64,000 bases of DNA from Amarobacillus sp046328225 (GCA_046328225.1 JAXLWZ010000008.1:79405-143404); one strand, 5' to 3'; positions 33,073 through 42,109 are shown, numbered from the stretch's first letter. Translations and numbers: made by a program. Notes: generated by a model from the sequence alone, not told the origin.

Positions 33073-33600
33073 TCAGCGGCTGGCGCGGTAAAGGCGGACG
33101 GGCTCGGGGATGCCCTTCATGAGCACGGGCCCAAGCTCTTCGAAGGCGACGGCGCGCGGCTGGCGTTCGAGGGCGGCGACGGTGTGCTCGGAGAGGACGA
33201 CTTCGCCCGGGCCGGCGACATCGACGATGCGGGCGGCGACGTTCACATCGTGGCCGACGATATCGCCGCGACGGGCGGTCGGGCGGCCCCAGTGCATGCC
33301 GATGCGCACCCAGAGTGGCAGCATCGAATCGGCGGAGTGCGTTTCGAAGCGTTCCTGGAGGAGGATCGCGGTTTCGACGGCGGCGCAGGCGTCGTCGAAC
33401 CAGAGGAGCAGCCCATCGCCGAGCTCCTTCACCAGGCGGGCGCCGGGGGGCATGCAGGATTGCACGATGCTCTCCTGGACGCCGAGAAGCTGAAGCGCTT
33501 CGTCATCGCCACGGATGGCGGTGAATTCGGTGAAGCCGACGATGTCCGTGAACATGACGACGCCGGCCAGCACATCGGGGGAGGCGGCCGGCGCTGGCAT
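33073..33600 (-). CDS. Class III adenylate/guanylate cyclase domain protein
   Basis: 175 residues, a stand-alone cyclase catalytic domain. The first metal-binding Asp is in VVMFTDIVGFTEFTA, the second in LVKELGDGLLLWFDD. The transition-state region is GHDVNVAARIVDVAGPGEVV with Asn and Arg present, followed by SEHTVAAL. All residues needed for activity therefore seem present, though base specificity (cAMP or cGMP) is not certain. No sensor domain is attached. The ATG overlaps the stop of the upstream DUF4097 gene by one base (TGATG), so the two are translated together. Confidence 0.92.
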   Translation of the reverse strand: MPAPAASPDVLAGVVMFTDIVGFTEFTAIRGDDEALQLLGVQESIVQSCMPPGARLVKELGDGLLLWFDDACAAVETAILLQERFETHSADSMLPLWVRIGMHWGRPTARRGDIVGHDVNVAARIVDVAGPGEVVLSEHTVAALERQPRAVAFEELGPVLMKGIPEPVRLYRASR

Positions 33601-34304
33601 CAGGCGACCACCACTTCGAGCTTGCCGCTGAGGGTGGAGACGGTGACCTCGCAGTCCTGCCCGGGTGGAAGGTCGAGCCGTTGGCGGCCGCTCATCGTGC
33701 GGAAGCGGGTGCGGGGATGGACGGAATCCGGATAGCAGAGGGTGACGGCGCCGGAGATGGTGGAGGCGGAGGCATCGAACGCGCCGGAGAGGCGGGCCTC
33801 GATATTGCCGCTTACGGTCTTGAGGCGGACGGGGCCGGCCGCTTCGCCGACTTCGACGCGGCCGCTGACGGTGGAGAGTTCGGCCTTCATAGTCCGTTCG
33901 GCGGTGAGCCGGCCGCTCTTGGAGGACATGCGGCAGCCGCCTTCGCCACACTGCTTGATTTCGATGCTGCCCGAGATGCTGCGAAGGTCGGCGGCGAAGG
34001 CTTCTTCGACCTCGATGTGGCCGCTGGCGGTGGAGACGGAGACGCTGCCGGCGCGGCCACGTACCTCGACGCGGCTGGAGATGCTGCCGCAGAGGATGTC
34101 CGTGCCATCGGGGCAGCGAACCTCGACCGCGCCGCGCGCTTCGAGGACGACCTGGCCGTCATCACCGGTGGTGATCCGGGCGTCACCCTTCTCGACGATG
34201 ATGTCGGGGCGTTCCTCGGCGGTGACGACGATGCGGCCGGAGCGGGAATTGATGCGCAGACGGACGCGCCCGCCGCGCGGAATGGTGACCGTTGGGTCGG
34301 GCAT
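33600..34304 (-). CDS. DUF4097-type beta-strand repeat protein
   Basis: 234 residues from ATG 34304 with GAGGAG about 5 bases upstream. It is built from repeating short strands of the type VSVSTASGHIEV, LRSISGSIEI, LSTVSGRVEV, LKTVSGNIEA, VSTLSGKLEV, giving a right-handed beta-solenoid typical of the DUF4097 family of unknown function. No signal peptide or membrane helix is seen, so it is probably cytoplasmic. A cluster of Cys residues (KQCGEGGCRMSS) breaks one repeat. It is co-translated with the cyclase; whether it regulates the cyclase is speculation. Confidence 0.85.
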   Translation of the reverse strand: MPDPTVTIPRGGRVRLRINSRSGRIVVTAEERPDIIVEKGDARITTGDDGQVVLEARGAVEVRCPDGTDILCGSISSRVEVRGRAGSVSVSTASGHIEVEEAFAADLRSISGSIEIKQCGEGGCRMSSKSGRLTAERTMKAELSTVSGRVEVGEAAGPVRLKTVSGNIEARLSGAFDASASTISGAVTLCYPDSVHPRTRFRTMSGRQRLDLPPGQDCEVTVSTLSGKLEVVVA

Positions 34305-34456
34305 GAAGCTCCTCGGTAGGGCGATTGTAGTGGCCGGTGGCGGGGGCGAATCTGTGTCGTGGCTCACAGAGGCAGCCGGGCAGTGGAAAGGCCGGGAAAC
34401 CGCCTCGCCACGCGATCGGCACTCAGGGACGGGGCGGCGATGCCGACCATCAGAGC

Positions 34457-34645
34457 ATGAACATGTTGAGTGCGCTCAGCCCGGCCTCCGAGCCGATCGA
34501 CCCGCTGGACCCCGGCGCCACGATTCGCGCGCGCGTCGCGGTGGCGGCACAGGTGAAGGTGATGGACGTGGTGAAGCAGATGGGCCAGGACCTGGTGGCG
34601 CTGCTGGACCCGAACGTCGGGACGAACCTGAACCGGAGCGCCTGA
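34457..34645 (+). CDS. Small YjfB-like (putative motility) protein
   Basis: 62 residues from ATG 34457 (second ATG at 34463). The core RVAVAAQVKVMDVVKQMGQD followed by LVALLDPNVGTNLNRSA resembles the YjfB family pattern (helix with VxxxKKxMDxxxxxGxxLVxLL, then a GxNLD-like end). YjfB proteins are small, of unknown molecular function, and named for association with motility genes in Bacillus; no motility genes are present here. No strong ribosome-binding site. Moderate confidence because of the short length. Confidence 0.5.
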   Translation: MNMLSALSPASEPIDPLDPGATIRARVAVAAQVKVMDVVKQMGQDLVALLDPNVGTNLNRSA

Positions 34646-34731
34646 CGCGGATGCGGCTGCGGGCCGCGCGCGGTACCCTCCCCCCACCGAGATGAGTTGG
34701 CGCCGCGTGCTGGCGGCGCGTGGGGGACAGC

Positions 34732-35583
34732 GTGGCAATCCGTGAAATCGACGCGGCCGCCATCACCGATGCGGTCGCGAAGCTCGCCGTGGAGGCGACG
34801 CACTTCCTGCCCGAGGACGTCGAGGGCGCCATCCGTTCGGCACGCACGACGGAGCGTTCGCCGCTGGGCGTGCAGATCATCGACGAGATCCTGGAGAACG
34901 CGGAGATCGCGCGGACGCGGATGCTGCCGCTTTGCCAGGACACGGGGAGCGCGGTCGTGCACGTCGAGGTCGGGCAGGACGTGCATGTGACGGGCGGCTT
35001 CCTCATCGACGCGATCAACGAGGGCATTCGCAAGGGCTATGGCGAGGGGTTCCTTCGCAAGTCGATCGCGGCGCGGCCCTTCAGCGCGCGCACGAACACG
35101 AACGACAACACGCCGGGCATTATCCATACCGAGATCGTGCCGGGCGACCGGGTGAAGCTGCTCTTCATGCCGAAGGGCGGCGGCTGCGAGAACATGTCGC
35201 GCTACCAGAACTTCCTCCCGGGCATGGGCAAGCAGGCCGTCATCGACTTCGTCTGCGAGACGGTGGACATGTCGGGCGGCAACCCCTGCCCGCCGCTGGT
35301 CATCGGCGTGGGCATCGGCGGCACGGCCGAAAAGGCGATGACGATGGCGAAGCACTCGCTCTTCCGGAAGATCGGTTCGCGGCACGCGGACGAGGAAGTG
35401 GCGGCGCTTGAGGACGAGCTCCTGGAAGCGGTGAACGCGCTCGGCGTGGGCCCGCAGGCGGTCGGAGGATCGACGACGGCGCTGGACGTGTTCGTCGATA
35501 CCTACCCGACGCACATCACGGCGCTCCCGGTGGCGGTGAACATCCAGTGCCACAGCGCGCGCACGAAGGAAGCCATCCTCTAG
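34732..35583 (+). CDS. Class I fumarate hydratase, alpha subunit
   Basis: 283 residues from GTG 34732, following GGGGGACAGC. Iron-sulfur-dependent two-subunit fumarase/tartrate dehydratase type. Cluster ligand regions are LPLCQDTGSAV, PKGGGCENMSRYQNFLPG and GGNPCPPLVIGVGIGG. It interconverts fumarate and malate in the TCA cycle, or acts on a related hydroxy-diacid. The beta subunit is encoded 513 bases downstream with an acetyltransferase gene between. Confidence 0.93.
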   Translation: MAIREIDAAAITDAVAKLAVEATHFLPEDVEGAIRSARTTERSPLGVQIIDEILENAEIARTRMLPLCQDTGSAVVHVEVGQDVHVTGGFLIDAINEGIRKGYGEGFLRKSIAARPFSARTNTNDNTPGIIHTEIVPGDRVKLLFMPKGGGCENMSRYQNFLPGMGKQAVIDFVCETVDMSGGNPCPPLVIGVGIGGTAEKAMTMAKHSLFRKIGSRHADEEVAALEDELLEAVNALGVGPQAVGGSTTALDVFVDTYPTHITALPVAVNIQCHSARTKEAIL

Positions 35584-35593
35584 GGGGCGACGG

Positions 35594-36118
35594 GTGACGA
35601 CGATTCGGCGGGCGAAGGTGGAAGAGGCGGCGGCCGTGACGGCCGTCATCAATGCCGCGTACGTCGTCGAGGCGTATTTCAAGGTGCACCCGGAGCGCAC
35701 GGACCAGGCCGAAATCGCACACCGCATCGCCACGGAGCACGTGATGGTGGCGGAGGCCGGCGGGAGCATCGCCGGGGCCGTCGTGGTAAACACGACGGCG
35801 CCGGAAGGGCACTTCGGGATGCTCTCGGTCGCGCCCGCGCACCAGGGCCGGGGCATCGCGCGGGAGCTGGTGGACACGGCCGAGCGGTTGTGCCGTGAGG
35901 GCGGCTGCGCATCGGTCGCGATCGAGGTCGTGCACCTGCGCACGGAGCTGTTCCCGTTCTACGAGAAGCTGGGGTACGCGGTGTACGGCATGGCGCCGTT
36001 TCCGGTGCCGGAACAGCTTTCGCAACCGGTCCATTTCTTGCTGATGTCGAAATCGCTGGCGGCGACGCCGGCGCAAGCTGCACAGGAGGCCGCGCGATGG
36101 GCGCCAGTATCGCACTGA
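35594..36118 (+). CDS. GNAT-family acetyltransferase
   Basis: 174 residues from GTG 35594. The acetyl-CoA-binding motif A is MLSVAPAHQGRGIARELVDTA (R/Q-x-x-G-x-G/A), followed by EVVHLRTELFPFYEKLGYAV (motif B). Substrate unknown. It starts 10 bases after the fumarase alpha gene and overlaps the beta gene by 22 bases, so it is embedded in the fumarase operon on the same strand. The Pro- and Ala-rich C-terminus (SLAATPAQAAQEAARWAPVSH) is partly translated from the overlap. Confidence 0.88.
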   Translation: MTTIRRAKVEEAAAVTAVINAAYVVEAYFKVHPERTDQAEIAHRIATEHVMVAEAGGSIAGAVVVNTTAPEGHFGMLSVAPAHQGRGIARELVDTAERLCREGGCASVAIEVVHLRTELFPFYEKLGYAVYGMAPFPVPEQLSQPVHFLLMSKSLAATPAQAAQEAARWAPVSH

Positions 36119-36690
36119 CCACTCCCCTCACGGACGCCGTCATCGACGGGCTGAAGGTGGGCGACCATGTGACGTTCTCGGGCGTCATCTATACCGCCCG
36201 CGACGCGGCCCACAAGCGGCTGATCGAGCTGACGAAGAAGGGCGAGCCGCTGCCAATCGACCTCACCGGGCAGGTGATCTACTACGTGGGGCCGACGCCG
36301 CCGCGACCGGGCGCGGTCATCGGTTCGGCGGGCCCGACGACGGCGATGCGCCTCGACCCGTACACGGAGCCGATGCTCGAGCTCGGGCTCAAGGGGATCA
36401 TTGGCAAGGGTGGGCGCGGACCGGCCGTGCGCGACGCGATCAAGAACCACCACGCGCTGTACTGCATCGCCGTGGGGGGCACGGGCGCGCTGTTGAATCG
36501 CCACATCAAGAAGGCCGAAGTGGTGGCTTTCGAGGACCTCGGCACGGAAGCGATCCGGCGGCTCGAGGTCGAAGGCTTCCCGGCGATCGTGGTGAACGAC
36601 TGCCGCGGCAACGACCTCCTCGAGGAAGGCAAGCTGCAGTACCGCACGAGCGAGCGGCCGATCCCGGCGGTGAAGGCGCTCGGCGGCTGA
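36097..36690 (+). CDS. Class I fumarate hydratase, beta subunit
   Basis: 197 residues from ATG 36097, with CAGGAGG 8 bases upstream inside the acetyltransferase gene. Characteristic beta-subunit features: LKVGDHVTFSGVIYTARDAA, VIYYVGPTPPRPGAVIGSAG, GPTTAMRLDPYTEPMLELG and GKGGRGPAVRDAIKNHHALY, ending EGFPAIVVNDCRGNDL. It forms the swivelling domain that completes the active site with the alpha subunit encoded upstream. Confidence 0.93.
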   Translation: MGASIALTTPLTDAVIDGLKVGDHVTFSGVIYTARDAAHKRLIELTKKGEPLPIDLTGQVIYYVGPTPPRPGAVIGSAGPTTAMRLDPYTEPMLELGLKGIIGKGGRGPAVRDAIKNHHALYCIAVGGTGALLNRHIKKAEVVAFEDLGTEAIRRLEVEGFPAIVVNDCRGNDLLEEGKLQYRTSERPIPAVKALGG

Positions 36691-36697
36691 GCCTTCG

Positions 36698-39139
36698 CTA
36701 TTCGCTCGCCGGGGCGGCGACGAGCGACGCGTACATCAGGTCGAGGGAATCGGAGACGGCGCGAAAGAGGGTGCCCTCGGGGTAGGTGCCGAAGCTCTCG
36801 GCTTCGCCCGCCGGTATCCCGCTGAGCACTTCGAGACCCTCCTCGACGCGCGCGACCGGCCAGATGTGGAATTCGCCGTTCGCGACAGCAGCCTGCACGT
36901 CAGGCCGCAGGCACAGGTTGACGACATTCACCGCCGGGATGACCACGCCCTGCGTCCCGCTGAGGCCGCGTTCGTTGCAGAGGTCGAAGAAGCCCTCGAC
37001 TTTCTCGGTGACGCCGCCGACGGCCTGGATGCGGCCGAACTGGTCGACCGAGCCCGTGACGGCGACGTCCTGGCGGATGGGCACGCCGGCGAGCGAGCAG
37101 AGGATGGCGTAGAGCTCGGCCGACGATGCGCTGTCGCCCTCGACCTCGTCGTAGCTCTGTTCGAACGTGAGGCTGGCGCTGAAGGCGAGGGGACGGCTGC
37201 GGCCGAAGGTGCCCGTGAGGTAGCCGCTGAGGACGAGCACGCCCTTGCTGTGGATGGCGCCGCTGCGTTCCACCTCGCGTTCGATGGCGACGACGCCGCG
37301 GCGGCCGATACCGACGCGGCAAGAGATGCGCAGCGGGGTGCCGAATTCGTGCGCGCCCACGGAATAGACGGCGAGGCCATTGAGCTGGCCCTCGGTCGCT
37401 CCCTCGGTCTCCACGCGGAGGGTGCCTTCGGCGATCATGCGCCGGAGGCGGTCGGGGATAAGGCCCGCGCGCACGTCGCGGCCGCGGACGGCGGCGACGA
37501 CATCGGCGCCGGTCGTGATCGGGGCGCCGCGGAGGACGGCGACGTGCGCGGACTCCTGGATGAGGTCGGCGATGGCGCCGTAGCGCGTGCTGAGGCGGTC
37601 GTTCCGCTCGGCGAGGCGGGCGCCGAACTGGACGAGCTCGGCGAGGGCTTCGCGGTCGAGTGGCGGGAGCTGGCAGGTGTCGCAGGTGCGGCGGGCGAAG
37701 GCGGCGTAGGCCTCCAATTCGATCGGCCCGAGGGGGACATCGGGCTCGAACTCGGCGCGAATCTTGAACAGCTGCGGGAAGTCGGGGTCGGCCAGTTCGA
37801 GGAGCGCGATGGTGGCGGGCTCGCCGATGAGGATGACCTTGGCGTTGAAGGGGATCGCCGCCGGCGAGAGGTTCACCGAGGGGAGCGTGAAGAGGAGGTC
37901 GGAGAGGCCTTCGACGCGTAGCTCGCGCGTCTTCATCGTGCGCTTGAGCATGAGCCAGGCGCGCGGGTCGGCGGCGAGGTCCTCGACCTGGACGATGAGG
38001 TAGCCGCCATTGGCGCGGTGGAGCGCGCCGGGGCGGAGATGGGTGAAGTCGGTGGTGAGCGCGCCGAAGTGGGCCTCGTAGTCGATGCGGCCGGCGATGT
38101 TCTGGTATGTGGGATTGCGCTCTTCGATGACGGGAGCGCCGGGTTGGCCATCCTGGGTCGTGACGAAGAGGTTCACGGCGTAGCGGCGGAGGAGCTCCTC
38201 ACGCTCGGCGGTGACCTGGGCGACGAGCTGCGGCGGCATCTCGCGCAGGGCGGCGGCGGAGAGCTGCTTGAACCGTTCGAGGTTGGCGAGGATGTCGGCC
38301 TCGATATCGGCGATGTGCGATTCGAGGCCATAGGCGCCGTAGCGCGCGCGAAGGTCGTCGAGCGCGTGCCCGGCGACGAAGCGGGCGACATCGCGGTCGA
38401 GGGCTTCGATGGCTTCGTGGCCGCGGGCATCGAGGGCGCGGATTTCGCGCAGGGTGGCGGCGACCTTCTCCTCGACCGACTCGCTGCGCTTCTGGAGCGT
38501 CTGGCGCAGTTCGCTGGGAAGCCCCGCGATGACCTCGGGCGCGATGGGCCGCCCGTCCTGGCCGAGGGGGAGGATGGCGAAGCCCATGGGCGTGACGTTG
38601 ACGGCGAAACCCTGGAGCGCGGCGTTACGCTGCATCTCCTCGATGGCGTGGTCACGTTCCTTTTCGAGCGGTTCGAGGGTGTCGTGGCTGCGTTCCTGGT
38701 ACGAATCGCTTTCGAAGGCGCGCGGGATCTCCTTGCGGCAGACGTCGGCGAGGCGGGCGAGGTCGCGCTGGAGCGCGGCGCCGGTCCCGGCGGGGAGCGA
38801 GGCAGCGCGCGGCCGGAGAGGGTCGGCGAAGTTGTAGAGGTAGATCCAGTCGGGTGCGGGGGCGCGTTTGCTGGCAAATTCCGAGACGAGGAGGCGGACG
38901 GCGGTACTGCGGCCCGAGGCGGACTCGCCCGACACGGCGATGTTATAGCCATCGGCCGCGATACCGAGCCCGAAGCGGATCGCCTCCTGCGCACGGGCCT
39001 GGCCGCTGACGCTTTCGAGCGGCGCGACGGCCGCTGTGGACTCGGGGAGAAGGCCGGCATCGAAGCGCGCGCGGAGTGCGTCCGCGGGCAGCTCCGGGAT
39101 GGGTGCGGCGCTGCCGGCGTGGTCTGACTGCGGGGACAT
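36698..39139 (-). CDS. LonB-like ATP-dependent protease (AAA_32/Lon_C type)
   Basis: 813 residues. N-terminal AAA-like part with a P-loop at residues 71-79 that reads GESASGRST, Arg77 replacing the Walker A Lys; a long helical insert (~150-310); then GGYLIVQVEDLAAD as Walker B-like strand. The C-terminal Lon protease domain has the Ser/Lys dyad: Ser670 in EGDSASSAELYA and Lys713 in GGVTEKVEGFFDLC, 43 residues apart as in other Lons. It likely degrades specific or unfolded proteins. The altered Walker A means nucleotide use is uncertain, though several members of this group have divergent ATPase sites. Starts at ATG 39139. Confidence 0.9.
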   Translation of the reverse strand: MSPQSDHAGSAAPIPELPADALRARFDAGLLPESTAAVAPLESVSGQARAQEAIRFGLGIAADGYNIAVSGESASGRSTAVRLLVSEFASKRAPAPDWIYLYNFADPLRPRAASLPAGTGAALQRDLARLADVCRKEIPRAFESDSYQERSHDTLEPLEKERDHAIEEMQRNAALQGFAVNVTPMGFAILPLGQDGRPIAPEVIAGLPSELRQTLQKRSESVEEKVAATLREIRALDARGHEAIEALDRDVARFVAGHALDDLRARYGAYGLESHIADIEADILANLERFKQLSAAALREMPPQLVAQVTAEREELLRRYAVNLFVTTQDGQPGAPVIEERNPTYQNIAGRIDYEAHFGALTTDFTHLRPGALHRANGGYLIVQVEDLAADPRAWLMLKRTMKTRELRVEGLSDLLFTLPSVNLSPAAIPFNAKVILIGEPATIALLELADPDFPQLFKIRAEFEPDVPLGPIELEAYAAFARRTCDTCQLPPLDREALAELVQFGARLAERNDRLSTRYGAIADLIQESAHVAVLRGAPITTGADVVAAVRGRDVRAGLIPDRLRRMIAEGTLRVETEGATEGQLNGLAVYSVGAHEFGTPLRISCRVGIGRRGVVAIEREVERSGAIHSKGVLVLSGYLTGTFGRSRPLAFSASLTFEQSYDEVEGDSASSAELYAILCSLAGVPIRQDVAVTGSVDQFGRIQAVGGVTEKVEGFFDLCNERGLSGTQGVVIPAVNVVNLCLRPDVQAAVANGEFHIWPVARVEEGLEVLSGIPAGEAESFGTYPEGTLFRAVSDSLDLMYASLVAAPASE

Positions 39140-39255
39140 GGCACCTCCGGGACCGGGACGGGCCGCTCTCCCCTCACCGTAGGCACGCGAAGCGGCGCGG
39201 TTCAGGGTCGCGCGGCCGGTTCCGAGGGAGCCGGAGGGCCGAACTCGCGGCTGGC

Positions 39256-40899
39256 TTAGCCCAGGTACCCCGTGCCGCGCCGGCCGCCCTTGGGGTCGGT
39301 GAGGACGTTGATCACGGCGACGGTGTTGGCGGCGATGGCCCGTTCGATCGTGGGCCGGATGTCGGCGGGCTTCGTGACGCGGGCCGAGAAGCCGCCGACC
39401 ATTTCGCCCATGCGCTCGTAGTTCACGGGGAGGAGCGCGGCAATCGGCGGGGCATCGGGGGCAAACATGCGGTCCTGGATGCTGTGCCCGGCGATGCCGC
39501 CGTTGTTCGAAATCACGAAGACGACGTTCGCGCCCACGCGGGCGGCCGTCTCGACCTCCATGGCGGCGGCGCCGAAGGCGTAATCACCGATCACGGCCAC
39601 GGAGGGACGATCGGGCGTCGCGAGCTTCGCGCCGAGCGCGTAGGGCACGCCCGTACCCATGCAGCCCGTCGTGCCGGAATTGAGGAGCGAACGCGGGTTG
39701 TAGGCAGGGAGTACGGCGCGGGCGACCCCCATCGTCATCTCCGCGTCGACGCTGACGTTGACGTCGCGGGGGATGGCGTCGCGGATATCGCGGAGGAGGC
39801 GGTAGTGGTTGATCGGCTCCTCGTCGGAGGCCATCTGCTCGGCAATGGCGGCTTCGTTGCGGGTCGCATCGGCGCGCAAGGCATCGACCCAGCCGGAGGA
39901 AGCGCTCGCGAGCGGGCGGCCGGCGAGGGCGTCGGCGATGGCTTCGGTGCCGAGAGCGCAGTCGGCGACCATACCGATTTCGACGTCGGCCGCGCTCGTC
40001 ATCTCCTCGGCGACGATGTCGACCTGGGCGATGCGGACATTCGCGGCGAAACGCGGGGCGCGTCCGAACTGGAAGATCCAGTTGAAACGCCCGCCGACCA
40101 TGAGCACGGCATCGGCGCCGGAGAGCGCGGAGGAGCGGGCGGCGTTCATGCACAGGGGGTTGTCATCGGCGATGACCCCGCGGGCCGTCGGCGACGCGAC
40201 GTAGGGGATGCCCATGTTCACCAGCCGGGTGAGAGGCTCGGTGGCATCGGCCCAGCCCGCACCCTTACCCACGAGGATGAGCGGCCGCTGCGCGCCTGCG
40301 AGCATCGCGGCGATGGCCCCGGCGGCCTTCGGGTCCGGGTGAGGGCGGGTGATGGTGGGGGAGGACTCGCGGTAGCGAATCTCGGACTCCTGCACGCGGC
40401 GGCGGACGACCTGGCCGGGGAAATCGAGATAGACGCCGCCGGGACGCCCGTTGACGGCCTTGCCGAGCGCGAGATGGACGAGCTCGGGGATGCGGTTCGT
40501 GCTATCGACCTGGGCGGTCCACTTGGCACCGGGGCGGGCGAAGGCGACCTGATCGGCCTCCTGGAAGCCGCCGAGGCCGCGCGAGGCGCCATCGACGGAG
40601 CCGCCAAGCACGACCAGGGGCATCGCGCTCTCGGTCGCGACGTGGAGGCCGGTGACGGTGTTGATCATGCCGGGGCCGGAACCGGCGATGACGACGCCGG
40701 GCTTCTTCGTGATGTACCCCCAGGCGGAGGCGGCGAAGCAGGCGGACTCTTCGTGGCGGCAGTTGACGACCTTGATGCCCGCTTCCTGCATCCCGGCCAT
40801 GGCTTCGATCATCGGGCCCGCGACGACGCCGAAGGCGACATCGATGCCCGCGCGCATAAGCTGCCGGCCAACCAGCTGGCCGCCGTTCACTTCCGACAT
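39256..40899 (-). CDS. ThDP-dependent oxalyl-CoA decarboxylase/2-hydroxyacyl-CoA lyase-like enzyme
   Basis: 547 residues. The N-terminal Pyr domain contains the ThDP-activating Glu in VNCRHEESACFAASAWGYIT and then GVVIAGSGPGMINTVTG. A central domain follows with ILVGKGAGWADAT. The PP domain has NSGTTGCMGTGVPYALGAKL and the metal/ThDP motif VIGDYAFGAAAMEVETAAR followed by FVISNNGG. The arrangement matches oxalyl-CoA decarboxylase and 2-hydroxyacyl-CoA lyase. It is followed on the minus strand by intergenic sequence, and upstream 28 bases away lies a class III CoA-transferase gene, which fits a CoA-thioester substrate. Oxalate, glyoxylate-type or 2-hydroxyacyl-CoA substrates are possible. Confidence 0.87.
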   Translation of the reverse strand: MSEVNGGQLVGRQLMRAGIDVAFGVVAGPMIEAMAGMQEAGIKVVNCRHEESACFAASAWGYITKKPGVVIAGSGPGMINTVTGLHVATESAMPLVVLGGSVDGASRGLGGFQEADQVAFARPGAKWTAQVDSTNRIPELVHLALGKAVNGRPGGVYLDFPGQVVRRRVQESEIRYRESSPTITRPHPDPKAAGAIAAMLAGAQRPLILVGKGAGWADATEPLTRLVNMGIPYVASPTARGVIADDNPLCMNAARSSALSGADAVLMVGGRFNWIFQFGRAPRFAANVRIAQVDIVAEEMTSAADVEIGMVADCALGTEAIADALAGRPLASASSGWVDALRADATRNEAAIAEQMASDEEPINHYRLLRDIRDAIPRDVNVSVDAEMTMGVARAVLPAYNPRSLLNSGTTGCMGTGVPYALGAKLATPDRPSVAVIGDYAFGAAAMEVETAARVGANVVFVISNNGGIAGHSIQDRMFAPDAPPIAALLPVNYERMGEMVGGFSARVTKPADIRPTIERAIAANTVAVINVLTDPKGGRRGTGYLG

Positions 40900-40927
40900 C
40901 GTTTCCTCCGCACCCGGTGTGGGGCGG

Positions 40928-42109
40928 CTAGATAGTACCGGCTTCCTTCATAGCGGCGATCTTGTCCCAGTCGTAGCCGAGGGCGAGCAGGACTTCCTCG
41001 GTGTGCTGGCCCAGCTCCGGGGCCGTGCGCTGCGCGCCGACCTGGTTCCGGGACATGCGAATGGGCGAATTCACGACGCGCACGGGCCCGAGGCTGGGGT
41101 GCGGAAGGGTGACGATGTACTCGTTGTCGAGCACCTGCTGTTCCTTCGAAACGGCCAGGTAGTCGTGCACGGGGCCGGACGGGACATCGGCGGCCTTGAG
41201 GCGGCGAAGGTTCTCCTCGCGGGGGCGCAGGCGGAAGGCGCGGTCGAGTTCGCCCAGGAGGTCGAGGCGGTTGACCTGGCGGTCCCGCGCCGTGAGGAAG
41301 CGGGCATCCGTGAGGAGCTCGGGGCATTCGAGCGCCTGGCAGAGGTTTGGCCACCACTTGGGGTCGAGGATGCCGATGGTGAGGTAGAGGCCGTCGGCGC
41401 TGGGGAAGTAGGTGAACACGGGGTTCAGGCGTTGCGGGCTCGGGCCCTGCCGTTCGCCGCGGAGGAAACCGGTGAGCTGCAACGCCTGGAGCGCGACCTG
41501 CGAGCCAAGCAGCGAGACATCGACGTGCTGGCCGATGCCCTGCCGTTCCTTCGCCACGACCGCGGAGCAGATGCCGAGCGCGAAGACCATCGCGCCCACC
41601 TGGTCGGCGAGGCCGGAAAGCGTGGACTGCGGGGGTTCATCGGGGCCGCCGCCCTGGTTCGACATGATGCCGCCCATGCCCTGCCCGATGATGTCGAACG
41701 AGGGGTCGAAGGCGTGCGGTCCCTTCGGGCCAAAGCCGGAGGCCGACGCGGTGATGATGGCGGGATTGATCTTCACCAGGGAGTCGTAATCGAGCCCGTA
41801 GCGAGCCATCGTGCCGGGGCGGAAGTTGTCGGCGACGACATCGACCTCGGGGATGAGCTTGTAGACGATCTCGCGGCCGTCGGGCTTGCGAAGGTCGACG
41901 GTGAGGCTGCGCTTGTTGCGGTTGTGGGCTTCGAAGTAGGAGCACCAGCCATCGGGCTGGAGGCCGAGCGAGCGGCCGAGGTCACCGCGCGCGGGCTCTT
42001 CCACCTTGAGGACGTCGGCCCCGAGGTCGGAGAGCATGACCGTGGCGTAGGGACCCTGCTGGTAGCGGGTGAAATCGAGGATGCGGATTCCGTCGAGCGG
42101 CCCGGGCAT
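40928..42109 (-). CDS. Class III (CaiB/BaiF) CoA-transferase
   Basis: 393 residues from ATG 42109, with GGAGG 7 bases upstream. Family III motifs: GIRILDFTRYQQGPYATVML, GADVLKVEEPARGD, NRNKRSLTVDLRKPDGREIV, then FDIIGQGMGGIMSNQGG, where the catalytic Asp is expected, and GQHVDVSLLGSQVALQAL. It moves CoA between carboxylic acids through an aspartyl-CoA intermediate. Located directly upstream of the lyase/decarboxylase gene, it probably activates that enzyme's substrate; formyl-CoA:oxalate transferase (Frc-like) is a candidate but not proven. Confidence 0.92.
   Translation of the reverse strand: MPGPLDGIRILDFTRYQQGPYATVMLSDLGADVLKVEEPARGDLGRSLGLQPDGWCSYFEAHNRNKRSLTVDLRKPDGREIVYKLIPEVDVVADNFRPGTMARYGLDYDSLVKINPAIITASASGFGPKGPHAFDPSFDIIGQGMGGIMSNQGGGPDEPPQSTLSGLADQVGAMVFALGICSAVVAKERQGIGQHVDVSLLGSQVALQALQLTGFLRGERQGPSPQRLNPVFTYFPSADGLYLTIGILDPKWWPNLCQALECPELLTDARFLTARDRQVNRLDLLGELDRAFRLRPREENLRRLKAADVPSGPVHDYLAVSKEQQVLDNEYIVTLPHPSLGPVRVVNSPIRMSRNQVGAQRTAPELGQHTEEVLLALGYDWDKIAAMKEAGTI

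Noticed and set aside
34457..34645. Motility locus suggested by the YjfB-like protein
   Set aside because: No flagellar, pilus or chemotaxis genes are present nearby.
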